From positions 50,338,443 through 50,402,442 of the forward strand of contig CP136068.1 in assembly GCA_032622095.1 (NCBI GenBank): a DNA stretch of 64,000 bases. Direction: 5' to 3'. Position 1 is the stretch's first letter, and each line of letters opens with the position of its first letter. A program made the position numbers and the translations under genes. This document shows, in pieces, positions 46,076 to 57,159 of the stretch. The notes under the pieces were generated by a model that saw only the letters and a list, made by a program, of their open reading frames with translations, was not told the DNA's origin and did not search any database. This stretch comes from Siphonodentalium dalli (taxonomy: Eukaryota > Mollusca > Scaphopoda > Gadilida > Siphonodentaliidae).

Positions 46076-49000
46076 AAGTATTGTGCATGTTTAATACCAT
46101 AAAATCATGTTTTCTCATCAACTGGAAGATAATTGAATATGAATGTGTATCTATTATAAGAACCATGATTTAAAGTGTTATTGTGCAACAATATTGACAG
46201 ATAACAATTCTAGTTCCAGAGATGAATAGTTTTTTGTGTCTCCTGAACAATTGAGACCTTTTAGAAGCCCACCGATGAGATAAAAGTTGATTTGCACTAT
46301 TACAGATAATTAATATGTTTAAGAATACAATGTAGCCTCTTGTGAAGTGTTGCGTAGTTCGGGTCACTAATACGATCTTTAATCACATATTATATACAGT
46401 TAACATGCTTTATAACACAACTGTTCAGCACAGAAAAATCGACCACAGGTTATGGTAGTATAAAGGCTAGCGCTGCACCTACATGTACCTGTAAGTGATA
46501 ATGTACTATGCAAAGGCGCCCCCCCCTATTTTCGCCAGAGCAAGGAATATATGAGAGCATCTTTAAATGTAAATAACTTGTAAAAAAGAATGGTTTGGGC
46601 AATCTTCAATTTGAAATGGTAGTGAAGTAGATGCTATCACTCTAACATGAAGTTTGAACTGCAATGTAATGTACATCATCTAGACTCTAGAGGCGGTACA
46701 TGTGCATCCTCTTATGGAGTCAATCTGTCAACATCATTGAACCGTTCCTTATGCTGTATGAATATACATGGACATGTACTAGTAGTCTTGATGTTGAGTC
46801 TAGCATTCATCTTTACGTGCGCTCGCGCAACAGTATGGCGATCAGACATATTCGTAGGTTGGTGTCACCCTACTCCGTTTCACTGCATGACGTCACCAAA
46901 AACGACGTAAAACCTCGTGGCGTTCTGACATTTTTACTGTGCCGCGTTTTTGCTATGGTTCTTTTATGTGTTGTTTTCGATTATTTGTTTGTCGCCGATA
47001 TCGCCATTTGTCGGGATTCCCTGTTTCTATATTTAAAACTGGCATGCTCGTAGTGAGCCTCGATTTCGATTTTTTCTCCCAGGTCAAAATACGTCAGAGT
47101 TATGACAAAAATAGATCGACTTACATTTTCTCCAGAACTCTATATCAAAGAGTCTATAGACTCCTTCGGGACCTACATAGACTCCTTCATTTGGGTATTT
47201 TTACTTATAATTGGGAAGTTTTATCATTTTTGGTTCGTGCGAAGACCTCTTTTTATCGTGCGGGAAAAGAGAGACATTCAAAACGCGATTTCGTAATTCG
47301 ACGCAATAGGCTGAATAGCCTAACCTTCAGCCGAGTTCCGGGTCAAATACGACGAATGACGTAACACAAAACAAAACGCATTTGTTGACACAAACACCGT
47401 TTGAAGAGTTTATTATTACATAAAATGATCGTTATTGATTAATTATTGATATTTATTGTTGCATATTGGCTGCTATCATTATCTACACAAATGGTATTAA
47501 TTATTTCTTATCATTGCTCCTTTGGTCAACTTTGACTATCGGAAAATGAAAATGAAAATATGCCGCTGAAAAAAATGTAATCGATATTAAAGTCTCATCC
47601 TTTCGGCATTTGAGTAAATGTGAAGTCTCTGAATATTGCCAACTGCGTGCAGTAATGAATACTAATATTCATCGACAGTGTTTTAATTTGTAAATTATTT
47701 TGATGACGTTAACTTCAAGGCTTGATGATAATTTTCTTTGTCTTGTTGACAACTGTTGTCCAATGATGGGGAATGTTGGGACTTACCAATACGTTAGTGA
47801 CATATCACTGTCAAATATGTTCAGTTAATGTACTGTGCCAGTGGAACTGAATTTACATGTACAACATAACATTCGCACAATATTCTTCCTCTTCTCTGCC
47901 AACCGCAATTTGCGTAATGTGGCACCGCGATGCTGGGAGCCAAAGTCTCAGGCATGAAGACGATATAACGTTAAAACGTTATACATATACTCTTCCAGCG
48001 ACTCTTATTTCTTCTTTGTGGTGATGCAAAGGACACTGAAGGATCATCACTTTGAATGTTTCTAACTTCTAAGTCGATTGGGTAATTAATACTAATTTAT
48101 ATGGTAGTTCTACAGTACAGGTACTAGTACTGATCTGAAGTCTGTAGTGTACATAGTAGATCAAAGTTCAAACTTCTCAACTGTATATCAGTAATCAGTA
48201 ACAGTTTTACTGAGTCAATAATGACAATATGCTGATTCGTTTCCTCGTCCGCAAATTGGAAATTGGAATAATTTTGACCGCCTGTATTTTTCGATATCCG
48301 TGAACATCCATACGAATAAAATGGCTGAATCTTGTATTTAAATTCACAATATATTCGATTTGTAGCTAGTCGACCATTTTCTGTTGTCAATCCATGATAA
48401 TTTACGACTAAATTACCATAAAAGCAACTCTGTCATTAACGCGCGTTTTTGTGCGGAAGCTATTTAATTAAAAGACAGGATTGTAGTTGGTTGGTGGAAA
48501 CTAAACGCAATTTTAAAGATTAAAGGGACAACCTATAATTATATGGGCTAATATTTTTCTGTTAATTTAAGATCTAATATAGCTCCCGACTCATTTGATG
48601 TCCCTCAACTTGTAAGCAATGTTAACACGAAAAAATTGGCCGTGTAGACACCAGATATGATGGCGTTCAATATGGACGCCGTTTTTCCAGACGAGTCACT
48701 GAGTCAATTTGATGCATATTATAGTGAATAAATCTTGTCTTGTGTATACAAATGGATACACTTTTATGAGGCTAAGATGTATTGCCACATTTTAAAGTCA
48801 AAATTGGAACACCCCCAAGATGGCCGGCAAAAGGCAGCCAGAAGTGGAAAATTTGACGTTTTTACACTAATATCTTGTAGATCAGTTTCTGATCAATGGA
48901 ACTGGTTAAGAATTGGGACTTAATTTTGTATTGTTCAAGTTAAATTAACATTTGAGCAATGAAATGAGCCACTCCTGGAGTCCCAGCCCCTTCCGATCCC

Positions 49001-49185
49001 TCAATAATTCGATTTTACAGAACACGGAAACAAATTGGTTATTTTGTCTCAAAATGGCGGCTAAAATGGTAAATATTGCCCTAGCATACATGTTCACTTA
49101 TAGCTAGGCTATTATATAAAATATGATATTGCTTCATTTGTCCTGGGTAGTGTATTGTCATACTGTGATAATAAACTTTAAGTAA
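46076..49185. other. No gene firmly supported; GC-richer island 46800-47370
   Basis: Between 46800 and 47370 the sequence is richer in CpG (TGACGTCACC, AACGACGTAAAACC, GGCGTTCTGAC). It holds overlapping frames of 87-141 codons, none resembling a known family. It could be a promoter or first-exon region. The rest is AT-rich with no recognised feature. Confidence 0.35.
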
Positions 49186-49189
49186 TGAA

Positions 49190-50690
49190 GTAACTACACG
49201 TCAATGATGCTTTAATACAGAAAAGGTAAATAACGTAACTTCCCGTCAATGATGCTTTAATATAGAAATGGTTAATAAGGTATCTACACGTCAATGAAGC
49301 TTTAATGTAGAAAGGGTTAATAAGGTAACTACACGTCAATGATGCTTTAATATAGAAAGGGTAACTACACATCAATGATGCTTTAATATAGAAAGGGTTA
49401 ATAGGTAACTACACGTCAATTGTGCTTTAATATAGAAAAGGTTAATAATGCAACTACACGTAAATAATGCTTTAATATATAAAGGGTTAATGAGGTAACT
49501 ACACGTCAATGATGCTTTAATATAGAAATGGTTAATATGGTAACTACATGTACACGTCAATGGTGCTTGAATATAGAAAGGGTTAATAAGGTAACTACAC
49601 GTTACGGATGCTCTAGTATATAAAGGGTTAATAAGGTAACGACCCGTCAATGATGCTTTAATACAGAAAGGGTTAATAAGGTAACTACACGTCAATGATG
49701 CTTTAATATAGAAAGGGTTTATAGGGTAACTACACGTCAATGATGCTATAATACAGAAAGGGTTAATAAGGTAACTACACGTCAATGATGATTTAATATT
49801 GAACGGGTCAATAAGATAACTACACGTCAATGATGCTTTAATATATAAAGGGTTAATAGGGTAACCACACGTCAATGGTGCTATAATATAGAAAGGGTCA
49901 ATAAGATAACTACACGTCAATGATGCTTTAATACAGAAAGGGTTAATAAGGTAACTACACGTCAATGATGATTTAATATAGAAAGGGTTAATTATGTAAC
50001 TACACGTCAATGATACTTAGTATAGGAAGGGTTAATAATATAACTACACGTCAATGATACTTTAGTGTAGAAAGGGTTAATAAGGTAACTACCCGTCAAT
50101 GATGCTATAATATAGAAAGGGTGAACAGGCTAACTACACGTCAGTGATGCTATGATATAGAAAGGGTTAATAAGGTAACTTCCCATCAATTATGCTTCAA
50201 TACAGAAAGGGTTAATAAGGTATCGTAACTTCCCGTCAAAGATGCTTTAATATAGAAAGGGTTAATAAGGTAACTTCCCATCAATTATGCTATAATATAG
50301 AAAGGGTTAATAAGGTAACTTCCCATCAATTATGCTATAATATAGAAAGGGTTAACAGGGTAACTACACGTCAATGATGCTATAATATAGAAAGGGTTAA
50401 TAAGGTAACTTCCCATCAATTATGCTTCAACACAGAAAGGGTTAATAAGGTACCGTAACTTCCCGTCAAAGATGCTTTAATATAGAAAGGGTTAACAAGG
50501 TAACTACTCACCAATGATACTTAGTATAGAAATGGTTAATAAGGTAACTATCCGTCAATAATGCTTTAATATATAAATGGTTAATAAGGTAACTACACGT
50601 CAATGATGCTTTAATATAGAAAGGGTTAATAAGGTAACTACACGTCAATGATGCTTTAATATAGAAAGGGTTAATAAGGTAATAAGGTGC
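49190..50690. repeat. 45-bp minisatellite, about 33 copies
   Basis: The unit is GGTTAATAAGGTAACTACAC with GTCAATGATGCTTTAATATA and GAAAG. Variants alternate CTACACGTCAATGATG with CTTCCCATCAATTATG, especially in 50160-50480. Since 45 is a multiple of three, the minus strand reads through as a 15-residue repeat (INPFYIKASLTCSYL) for 212 codons, a by-product rather than a gene. Confidence 0.95.
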
Positions 50691-50699
50691 AGATTATAC

Positions 50700-51182
50700 A
50701 GTCTAACAAAATACCACAGGTGTATATATCCGGGTGAACCCTGTAGTAAATACCTGGGCGAAACGCTGGTGTAAATTCCTGGGTGTAAATACCCGGCATA
50801 ACCTGGGTCTAAATACACGGGTGTCTACATGGATGCGGGTATGTTGTTGTTGCAACTACAGGTCTGTAACACTATAAACATATATATATTCTATAACATC
50901 ATGTTTACTGATATGGTTGCTAAAGCGATTTCACCCATATAACCCGGGTGTGACAGCGTCTTTCTAAATTATATCCGTAAAAACCCGGGTAAACTGGGGT
51001 TTATGCCTATCATATATATAAAACACCAGGGTAAATATATATAAATCCCTGATTTACCTGGGTGTAAACTGGGTGTAACCTGGGTGTGACCAGGGTGAAA
51101 CCTATGTGTACTGGGGTTTATCAGGGGTAAACCTGGGTAAACACCGAGATTTACCATGGTAAATTTTTATATGGGGTGAACC
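50700..51182. repeat. CCTGGGTGTAAA minisatellite, related to 32890-33780
   Basis: Degenerate units AAACCTGGGTGTAA and AACCTGGGTAAACACC run to a right border ATTTACCATGGTAAATTTTT then ATATGGGG, the inverse of the left border of the block at 32890. It abuts the 45-bp array with no spacer. Confidence 0.7.
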
Positions 51183-51689
51183 GCGAACAATGTGCATAAT
51201 GGCCACCGCGCTAAATCCTTTAACAATTTCTGAAAGATGTTCTATCTCTTCCTTTAACAAGTGTTATATAGTTTCATGGGTATAAAATAATAGCTATGAA
51301 TCAGAGACCCCTATCCAGAAACGCATCTATCAATATTTATTTTATATCAATATTTTCTTATACAATTTGATAATCAATTGGGCATGTTTTAATTACTATT
51401 GTTAGAACACAACATCATGAAACTTTCAGGAAATCTTAGACAGAGATATAGTTCTCCCGTTTGCTATGTTCCGAACGTTTCCACAAGCCGTTAAATATGC
51501 CTAATTGAAAATAAAATCAATGTTAATTGATAGAAGCGTTTCCGAACAGGGTGAGGGGTCTTCGATTTATGGTTATTATTTTATACCCATGACCATCTTT
51601 AAATGAGTAATTTGATCACCCAAAAACCAAAAAGAAAAAAAGATTTTCATTACAATGAAACAAATCATAATACAATTTATAGTATGTTG
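51183..51689. other. Inverted repeat with loop; no gene
   Basis: CTATTTTATACCCATGA-like sequence and ACCCCTATCCAGAAACGC (51308) have inverse counterparts near 51536-51590 (GCGTTTCCGAACAGGGTGAG, TATTATTTTATACCCATGA), suggesting a ~320-bp degraded TIR element. No coding exon is seen. Confidence 0.5.
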
Positions 51690-52110
51690 AGTAGGAAAAC
51701 CAAACCACAATTATTTGTTCTTAGGCCAAATTTTTTTTTAATGTCTGGTTCCAGTTACAAGCCGAAAACAAAAATAGGGTCGGTATGTAGGCTTGAAATT
51801 AATTTTTTTTTAATTAATTCTTTTTTTTATTTGACACATTCTTATGACTTATCATGTGCGCATTTTACTCTGCAAGATTGACATAAAACTACTTTTTATT
51901 ATTTTTGTATAAATTTTAATATTACACAATACTTTTACTTAGAAATCAATCTATTATGAGATGCTTAAATGTGTTTTTTTGTGTTTTATGAAATTTTTGG
52001 AGACAAAGTTCAATAGATTTTCTTGAACACCATGAAAAAAACTTTAGGGTAAGGGGTTTAAAATAGGGTCGGTAAGGAAACCCAAACCACAAATATTTTT
52101 TTCTTTGGCC
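51690..52110. repeat. Dispersed element, GGGTAGGTAGGGAAACCC family, copy 2
   Basis: AAACCAAACCACAATTATTTGTTC with AGGCCAAA on the left and TAGGGTCGGTAAGGAAACCC, AAACCACAAATATTTTTTTC, TTTGGCCTCGG on the right correspond to the termini of 45705-46075. Between them are T-rich tracts. Confidence 0.55.
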
Positions 52111-52168
52111 TCGGCCCAAAATATATCGATGCGTAGGGGGGGGGGGGGAAGGACTTGTCAACTCAATA

Positions 52169-52701
52169 TCACAACATGAAGTTATACAAGTAGGTAAATG
52201 GAATGTTGGAATGGCGTTTCCTGGTGAAGAGATCTCTGAATGTATCATCCAAAATGGAACCTGTTATTGTCCCGTACGGAATATGCTGAATGAAGACTCT
52301 ACGCTGGAATGGGAAGGCAGGTGTGTACATGCTATAAATTATCTGCTGATCTGTATCCACCAGCTTCATCTTGAGCAAACTATTTAAAGCATGTTGATTT
52401 TCCTCACCAAAGACCTTCAGTATTTCAGGTCGGCCAATGAACAGTCATCCACCTACCCAGACCTTGTTTGCGTATATTATAGACTTAGATGTATAGATTA
52501 TAGACTTAGATGTATCATCGTAGTTGAACCTCTCCATGTAATTGAATGCGACTTTCGAATCATCAATGCCTTAAGTAAGTTAGGTACCAGATTTTTACTA
52601 ATTGTACTTGGTGCGAAGTGTGCTGTTACGATGGTTATATCTGGAGGTAATGTTCCGCTGAGCGTCGAGTTGAAACTCAGTTCCAGCCTATGGATGTTGA
52701 C
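52169..52701 (-). pseudogene. Damaged terminal exon, possibly HtrL/YibB-like
   Basis: On the minus strand a good acceptor (TTTCTTTTTCAG, ending at 52702) opens an exon reading VNIHRLELSFNST ... LPPDITIVTAHFAPSTISKN. The frame then shifts near 52580 to DDSKVAFNYMERFNYDDTS. It meets an in-frame TGA before LFIGRPEILKVFGEE (about 52447), and continues to VDTDQQIIYSMYT, VFIQHIPYG and a stop after FTYLYNFML (52169). A 21-bp direct duplication (SKSIIYT/SKSIIYA) sits just before the stop. The residue patterns (GG.lFiGRPE, a DTDQQIIYSMYT block, aromatic end) remind me of HtrL/YibB-type putative glycosyltransferases. This is from memory and tentative. The damage suggests a pseudogene or gene fragment; upstream exons were not found. 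Confidence 0.5.
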
Positions 52702-52704
52702 CTG

Positions 52705-54130
52705 AAAAAGAAATAAAAATCATGCTAAGGTTGATTTAGTGTTTGATTTTCACTACTTTTTCTGATTTTATTTTGACAATTTCTAACTGTACATTCCTTT
52801 CGTTTGGAGGTGCCCAATGGCACTTGCGTGCCATCGCTCGACTGGAATTGAATAAGTACCGCACATAAAGTTGCGTGCTTCTTGGTCGAGCTTGACTCAA
52901 TACATAACTAATAAAATGCAGCACAGTAAATGTTAGGTTAACAATGATCATCGGAGAAGTCACAGCATCAAAAGGTTATATAAGGAAGTGTTTTAACCCG
53001 TCACGGTCAGTGTGTACTGTTCAATGCATGTGTGGCATTGAGCTTCCCAGACACATTCCAACACTTTTGAATAGACAACAACTTGAGACTTGAGAACTCT
53101 TGGTTAGTTTGGGAGATTGGGAGTGTATTTACGTTTTAACTCGTTTCACTCGAATGAACATAAATTATTTATAGAATAACGACTACGAATTAAAATGTAT
53201 AACATTTAAGGTTTAACCAAACCACTCCAATATGGACTTCGAGAAGAAGTTGGATATATTTTAAAATAGAATAAAAATGGCACAAACTTTACAGAAGTGG
53301 CTTAAACAAGTATACATGCATTATATACAGTAAATAACACTTTATCTTTGACAGAAATTGGAAACATGTGATACTTTCTTCCCAATTGAAATCCGACTGT
53401 GTGCACAGGCACAGGGTTTGTAGTTGAGAGATTTCCATAAATAAAAGTAAATCCTGATTTGGGAGATCTCTATGAATAACGCTTTGTCGAGAAATCCATA
53501 AATTGTGCCACAGAACATGACTTTATTCTCATGTTTTTGAAGTGAGTGTTTGAAATTTGAAATGACACAACCAGGTATCACACAGCTCTGTTTGACTATA
53601 TATGACTGTATTCAGTTTCTTTCTGCCAGCTGGGCATTCAATTCTGATTGGGATTTGTACCAGGTTGGCTATGTTAAATTGAATGCTTGGGCAGTTGAGT
53701 GAACTTGGCCTACTGTATAAACAAGCCACTACAGTCGGTACCAAACATGGCTGTTTACTTTCTGTTGAAGTTGAGTCAAAACTCATACCCTCACTTTGGA
53801 AAATTTAAATTAAATATGTTTTTGTATTATAAAATGTGGAATTCTCAACAAAGCGTTTCTTATGGAGTTCTCCTGAATCAAAATATACTTTATCTTATGG
53901 AAATTATCTGACTATTATGATCTATTATGTCTGTAGGTGCGCACAAAGTCAGATTTTGGTTGGTAAGTAAGTGACATATATTTTTTTAATCTGATACCAG
54001 TATAGTGTTATTTACTACATATGATAATATTGCTAGTTGTTTTCTGAGAATTTTGTGAAATTTTTGATACATTTCTACCAATTTTAAAATTTGATAAACA
54101 TATCCCTGGAGGCCACATTGGACTGCTTTG
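52705..54130. other. Possible upstream exons, not resolvable
   Basis: If 52169-52701 belongs to a gene, its earlier exons should lie here on the minus strand or beyond. The stretch 53342-53560 has open frames in all three minus phases (one contains GFTFIYGNLS, another YGFLDKALFIEIS) and two similar AGATCTC/AAATCTC phrases, but I cannot choose a frame or splice sites. Confidence 0.3.
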
Positions 54131-54137
54131 GTTAAGC

Positions 54138-54272
54138 CTTAATGTATATAATCTGAATGTATAACGCTTAATGTTTATAATTTGAATGTATAACATTTAA
54201 TGTATTAATTTGAATGTATAACATGTAATGTATATAATTTGAATGTATAACATTTAATGTATATAATTTGAA
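54138..54272. repeat. ~29-bp minisatellite, 4-5 copies
   Basis: The unit AATGTATATAATTTGAATGT then ATAACATTT is repeated with small changes, ending in a diverged copy. Confidence 0.8.
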
Positions 54273-54631
54273 TGCATATAGACAACTGGATATTCATTGC
54301 AGCTTCAGCATGATAGTAATATTACTATGTATAATAATATATGCAAAATGTATAGCGTCGCAGCATACACATTTCATAACAACTTTATGATATATAAATG
54401 TTTATTTGTAACTACCGGACATTAATAATTTTAAATTGTAGCCACACCGACTTATTAATTATTACTTGTAAATATTACTTTAAACAAATATCTTGTTTCA
54501 AATACTACATATATATCGGTATCAAATAAAACTTTAGTTCTGTGTTATTGGGTGGGTGGGTAGGCAGAACGCTTCTACCTGGTTTTGAAGCTGAATGTTG
54601 AGTGACAAAAAATATACCAATAATGTATCAA

Positions 54632-55678
54632 AACATGTCTGAGTACATGCTATTTAACATATCTGATGACATGCTATTTAACATGTCTGAGTACATGTTA
54701 TTTAACATGTCTGAGTACATGTTATTTAACATGTCTGATTACATGCTATTTAACATGTCTGATTACATGCTATTTAACATGTCTGATTACATGCTATTTA
54801 ACATGTCTGATTACATGCTATTTAACATGTCTGATTACATGCTATTTAACATGTCTGATTACATGCTATTTAACATGCCTGAGTACATGCTATTTAACAT
54901 GTCTGATTACATGCTATTTAATATGTCTGATTACATGCTATTTAACATGTCTGATTACATGCTATTTAACATGTCTGATTACATGCTATTTAACATGTCT
55001 GATTACATGCTATTTAACATGTCTGATTACATGCTATTTAACATGTCTGATTACATGCTATTTAACATGTCTGATTACATGCTATTTAACATGTCTGATT
55101 ACATGTTATTTAACATGTCTGATTACATGCTATTTAACATGTCTGAGTACATGCTATTTAACATGTCTGAGTACATGCTATTTAACATATCTAAGTACAT
55201 GCTATTTAACATGTCTGATTACATGCTATTTAACATGTCTGAGTACATGCTATTTAACATGTCTGAGTACATGCTATTTAACATGTCTGATTACATGCTA
55301 TTTAACATGTCTGATTACATGCTATTTAACATGTCTGATTACATGCTATTTAACATGTCTGATTCCATGCTATTTAACATGTCTGATTACATGCTATTTA
55401 ACATGTCTGAGTACATGCTATTTAAAACATGCTATTTAACATGTCTGATTACATGCTATTTAACATGTCTGATTACATGCTATTTAACATGTCTGATTAC
55501 ATGCTATTTAACATGTCTGATTACATGCTATTTAATATGTCTGATTACATGCTATTTAACATGTCTGATTACATGCTATTTAACATGTCTGATTACATGC
55601 TATTTAACATGTCTGATTACATGCTATTTAACATGTCTGATTACATGCTATTTAACATGTCTGATTACATGCTATTTG
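54632..55678. repeat. 24-bp minisatellite, about 43 copies
   Basis: The unit is ACATGTCTGATTACATGCTA then TTTA, with GATTAC/GAGTAC variants grouped in blocks. Near 55425-55437 one unit is shortened and shifts the phase. Since 24 is a multiple of three, two frames remain open. One reads (MLFNMSDY)n inside a 398-codon frame at 54602-55798, the other (CYLTCLIT)n. Near-identity at the DNA level and equally open alternative frames argue for a minisatellite rather than a protein gene. The sequence around it has no splice or coding signals. Confidence 0.95.
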
Positions 55679-55875
55679 CATGACAATCGACCTGAACTCA
55701 ATCACTTGATTGTCTTCTCACACACCTCCCACCATGCCTCACTGTGCACCAATCTAACCTGTTCGGATATTCGATTAACTCTCTACCTGTCAACATGAAT
55801 TCTCCATTGTACTTCAATAAATATATGGATATTCACCATGCGGTTCGTATACAAGGTCAAGGTAAATATTGTTAG
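55679..55875. other. No gene seen
   Basis: Short unique sequence. GGTCAAGGTAAATATTGTTAG at the right is the flank of the next hairpin (family flank AATATTTACCTTGACCTT inverted). Confidence 0.5.
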
Positions 55876-55946
55876 GCCAATGTATTCTCTTATATATGCG
55901 AGGCTCCCTGTGGGATACTCGCATATATAAAAAAGAATGCATTGGC
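55876..55946. repeat. Conserved ~70-bp hairpin family, copy 5
   Basis: GCCAATGTATTCTCTTATAT pairs with ATATAAAAAAGAATGCATTGGC through GCGAGGCTCCCTGTGGGATACTCGC. It lies in the reverse sense to copies 1 and 3: here the TTTCAGGAAGCGCCAGTCAT and GAAGGGTTAA flank is on the right. This shows the flanks belong to the repeat and that its full length is ~150-170 bp. Confidence 0.9.
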
Positions 55947-56553
55947 ACAGGATTTTCGCAAAATTTCAGGAAGCGCCAGTCATGGAAGGGTTAATGATAG
56001 ATTAGTGGGGCTTATATCAAGGATAATGGCTCAGCTTAGATCAGGTCAGGCACGCCCCGAATTCAACTATTATAGTTATATTATAGTTTTTCAATATGGC
56101 CACGAGCATCTCTCTCACCAGTATCGCATCCGCTGACATAAATTGCCCCACACCCATCATGTCCCTCACCATAGTAATCCACCATGATGACTTGCAAAGG
56201 GGGACAAAACGTACACACACAAATCTGGAACAAGAAACATCCACAACTCAACCAGACTCCCAAAACAGCACCTAATCATGCAAATAAATAGAGAGAGAGC
56301 ATGCAGATCTTCACTCTCCGCATACCATACAACTAGTAGGCAGTAACAAGAAGGACTTTAATTAGTCGCCTCCTTTATACCCCCTGTCACTCTTCTTGTT
56401 ACCACAATGGCCACACATATTCACAGTGACCTGACGTCACAGACGTCTGCTACTATATACTTATTATTAGATTTGTAGTACAATACCCCCTCCGAAGTTA
56501 ACCAAAATTGTATATAGCCATATTAGGGAGATTCTGCTCAATATGATGTAGTA
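55947..56553. other. No gene supported
   Basis: Mixed sequence, no recognised exon. Overlapping opposed frames of 60-67 codons near 55942-56263 lack family resemblance. Confidence 0.45.
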
Positions 56554-56557
56554 TTAA

Positions 56558-57004
56558 AGATACTCAATCCGATCAGACGGTTCTAAATTACTATTTCTTT
56601 GGCTTCGGGGGTAAAAAATATTTGATTCGAGTCCAGGAACCCACCCATCAAAGCTCAGAGTGATAAGATATCGATTTTTGAAGTTTGTTATTTCTCGAGA
56701 TGTGAAATAATATGTGGCCCAGAAACACGTGGTCAAACGGACAAAATTGTGGATGAAGATGGATAAAATCAAGTGGTAATATTGTCAAATTTCGTGATAC
56801 TTTAGTGATAATATGGCCACATTTTGTTGAACAAAATGTTGATAAATAAAAAGTTTTGGGAAATTTGATACCATAGTTGACAGTGGTTAGCTTTATTTTG
56901 TTTCAATAAATCAATTCTGATAACTAAAGCATATTTTGAAGAAATATTGTTGTTGTCGTTGTATCTTGATGGTATGGGGACTATCTGAACGGATTGAGTA
57001 CCTC
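56558..57004. mobile_element. TTAA-type MITE, second copy
   Basis: It begins AGATACTCAATCCGATCAGA after TTAA at 56554-56557 and ends TCTGAACGGATTGAGTACCT at 57004, where the expected TTAA has been lost. It shares TCGAGTCCAGGAACCCACCC, GATATCGATTTTTGAAGTTT and GTGGCCCAGAAACACGTGGT with 42650-43306 but lacks that element's inner inverted block. Confidence 0.85.
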
Positions 57005-57159
57005 CCATATTGAGACTCGTGCAGGAATGTAACTCGCCAAAGACTTCTGTTTATTCCAGTCATCTACCGAATATCGCAGGTGAGTGTCTGGAAGAATTGA
57101 GATGATATATGTAGTAAACAGATCAATTGATACAAATAGGGTTCCCGGCTGCCATACTT

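Noticed and set aside
46939..47364. 141-codon frame in a CpG-richer island
   Set aside because: Several overlapping frames are open here and none resembles a protein family. More likely a regulatory or first-exon region, if anything.
49372..50010. 212-codon minus-strand frame with a 15-residue repeat
   Set aside because: Direct consequence of a 45-bp minisatellite; no start context or non-repeat domain.
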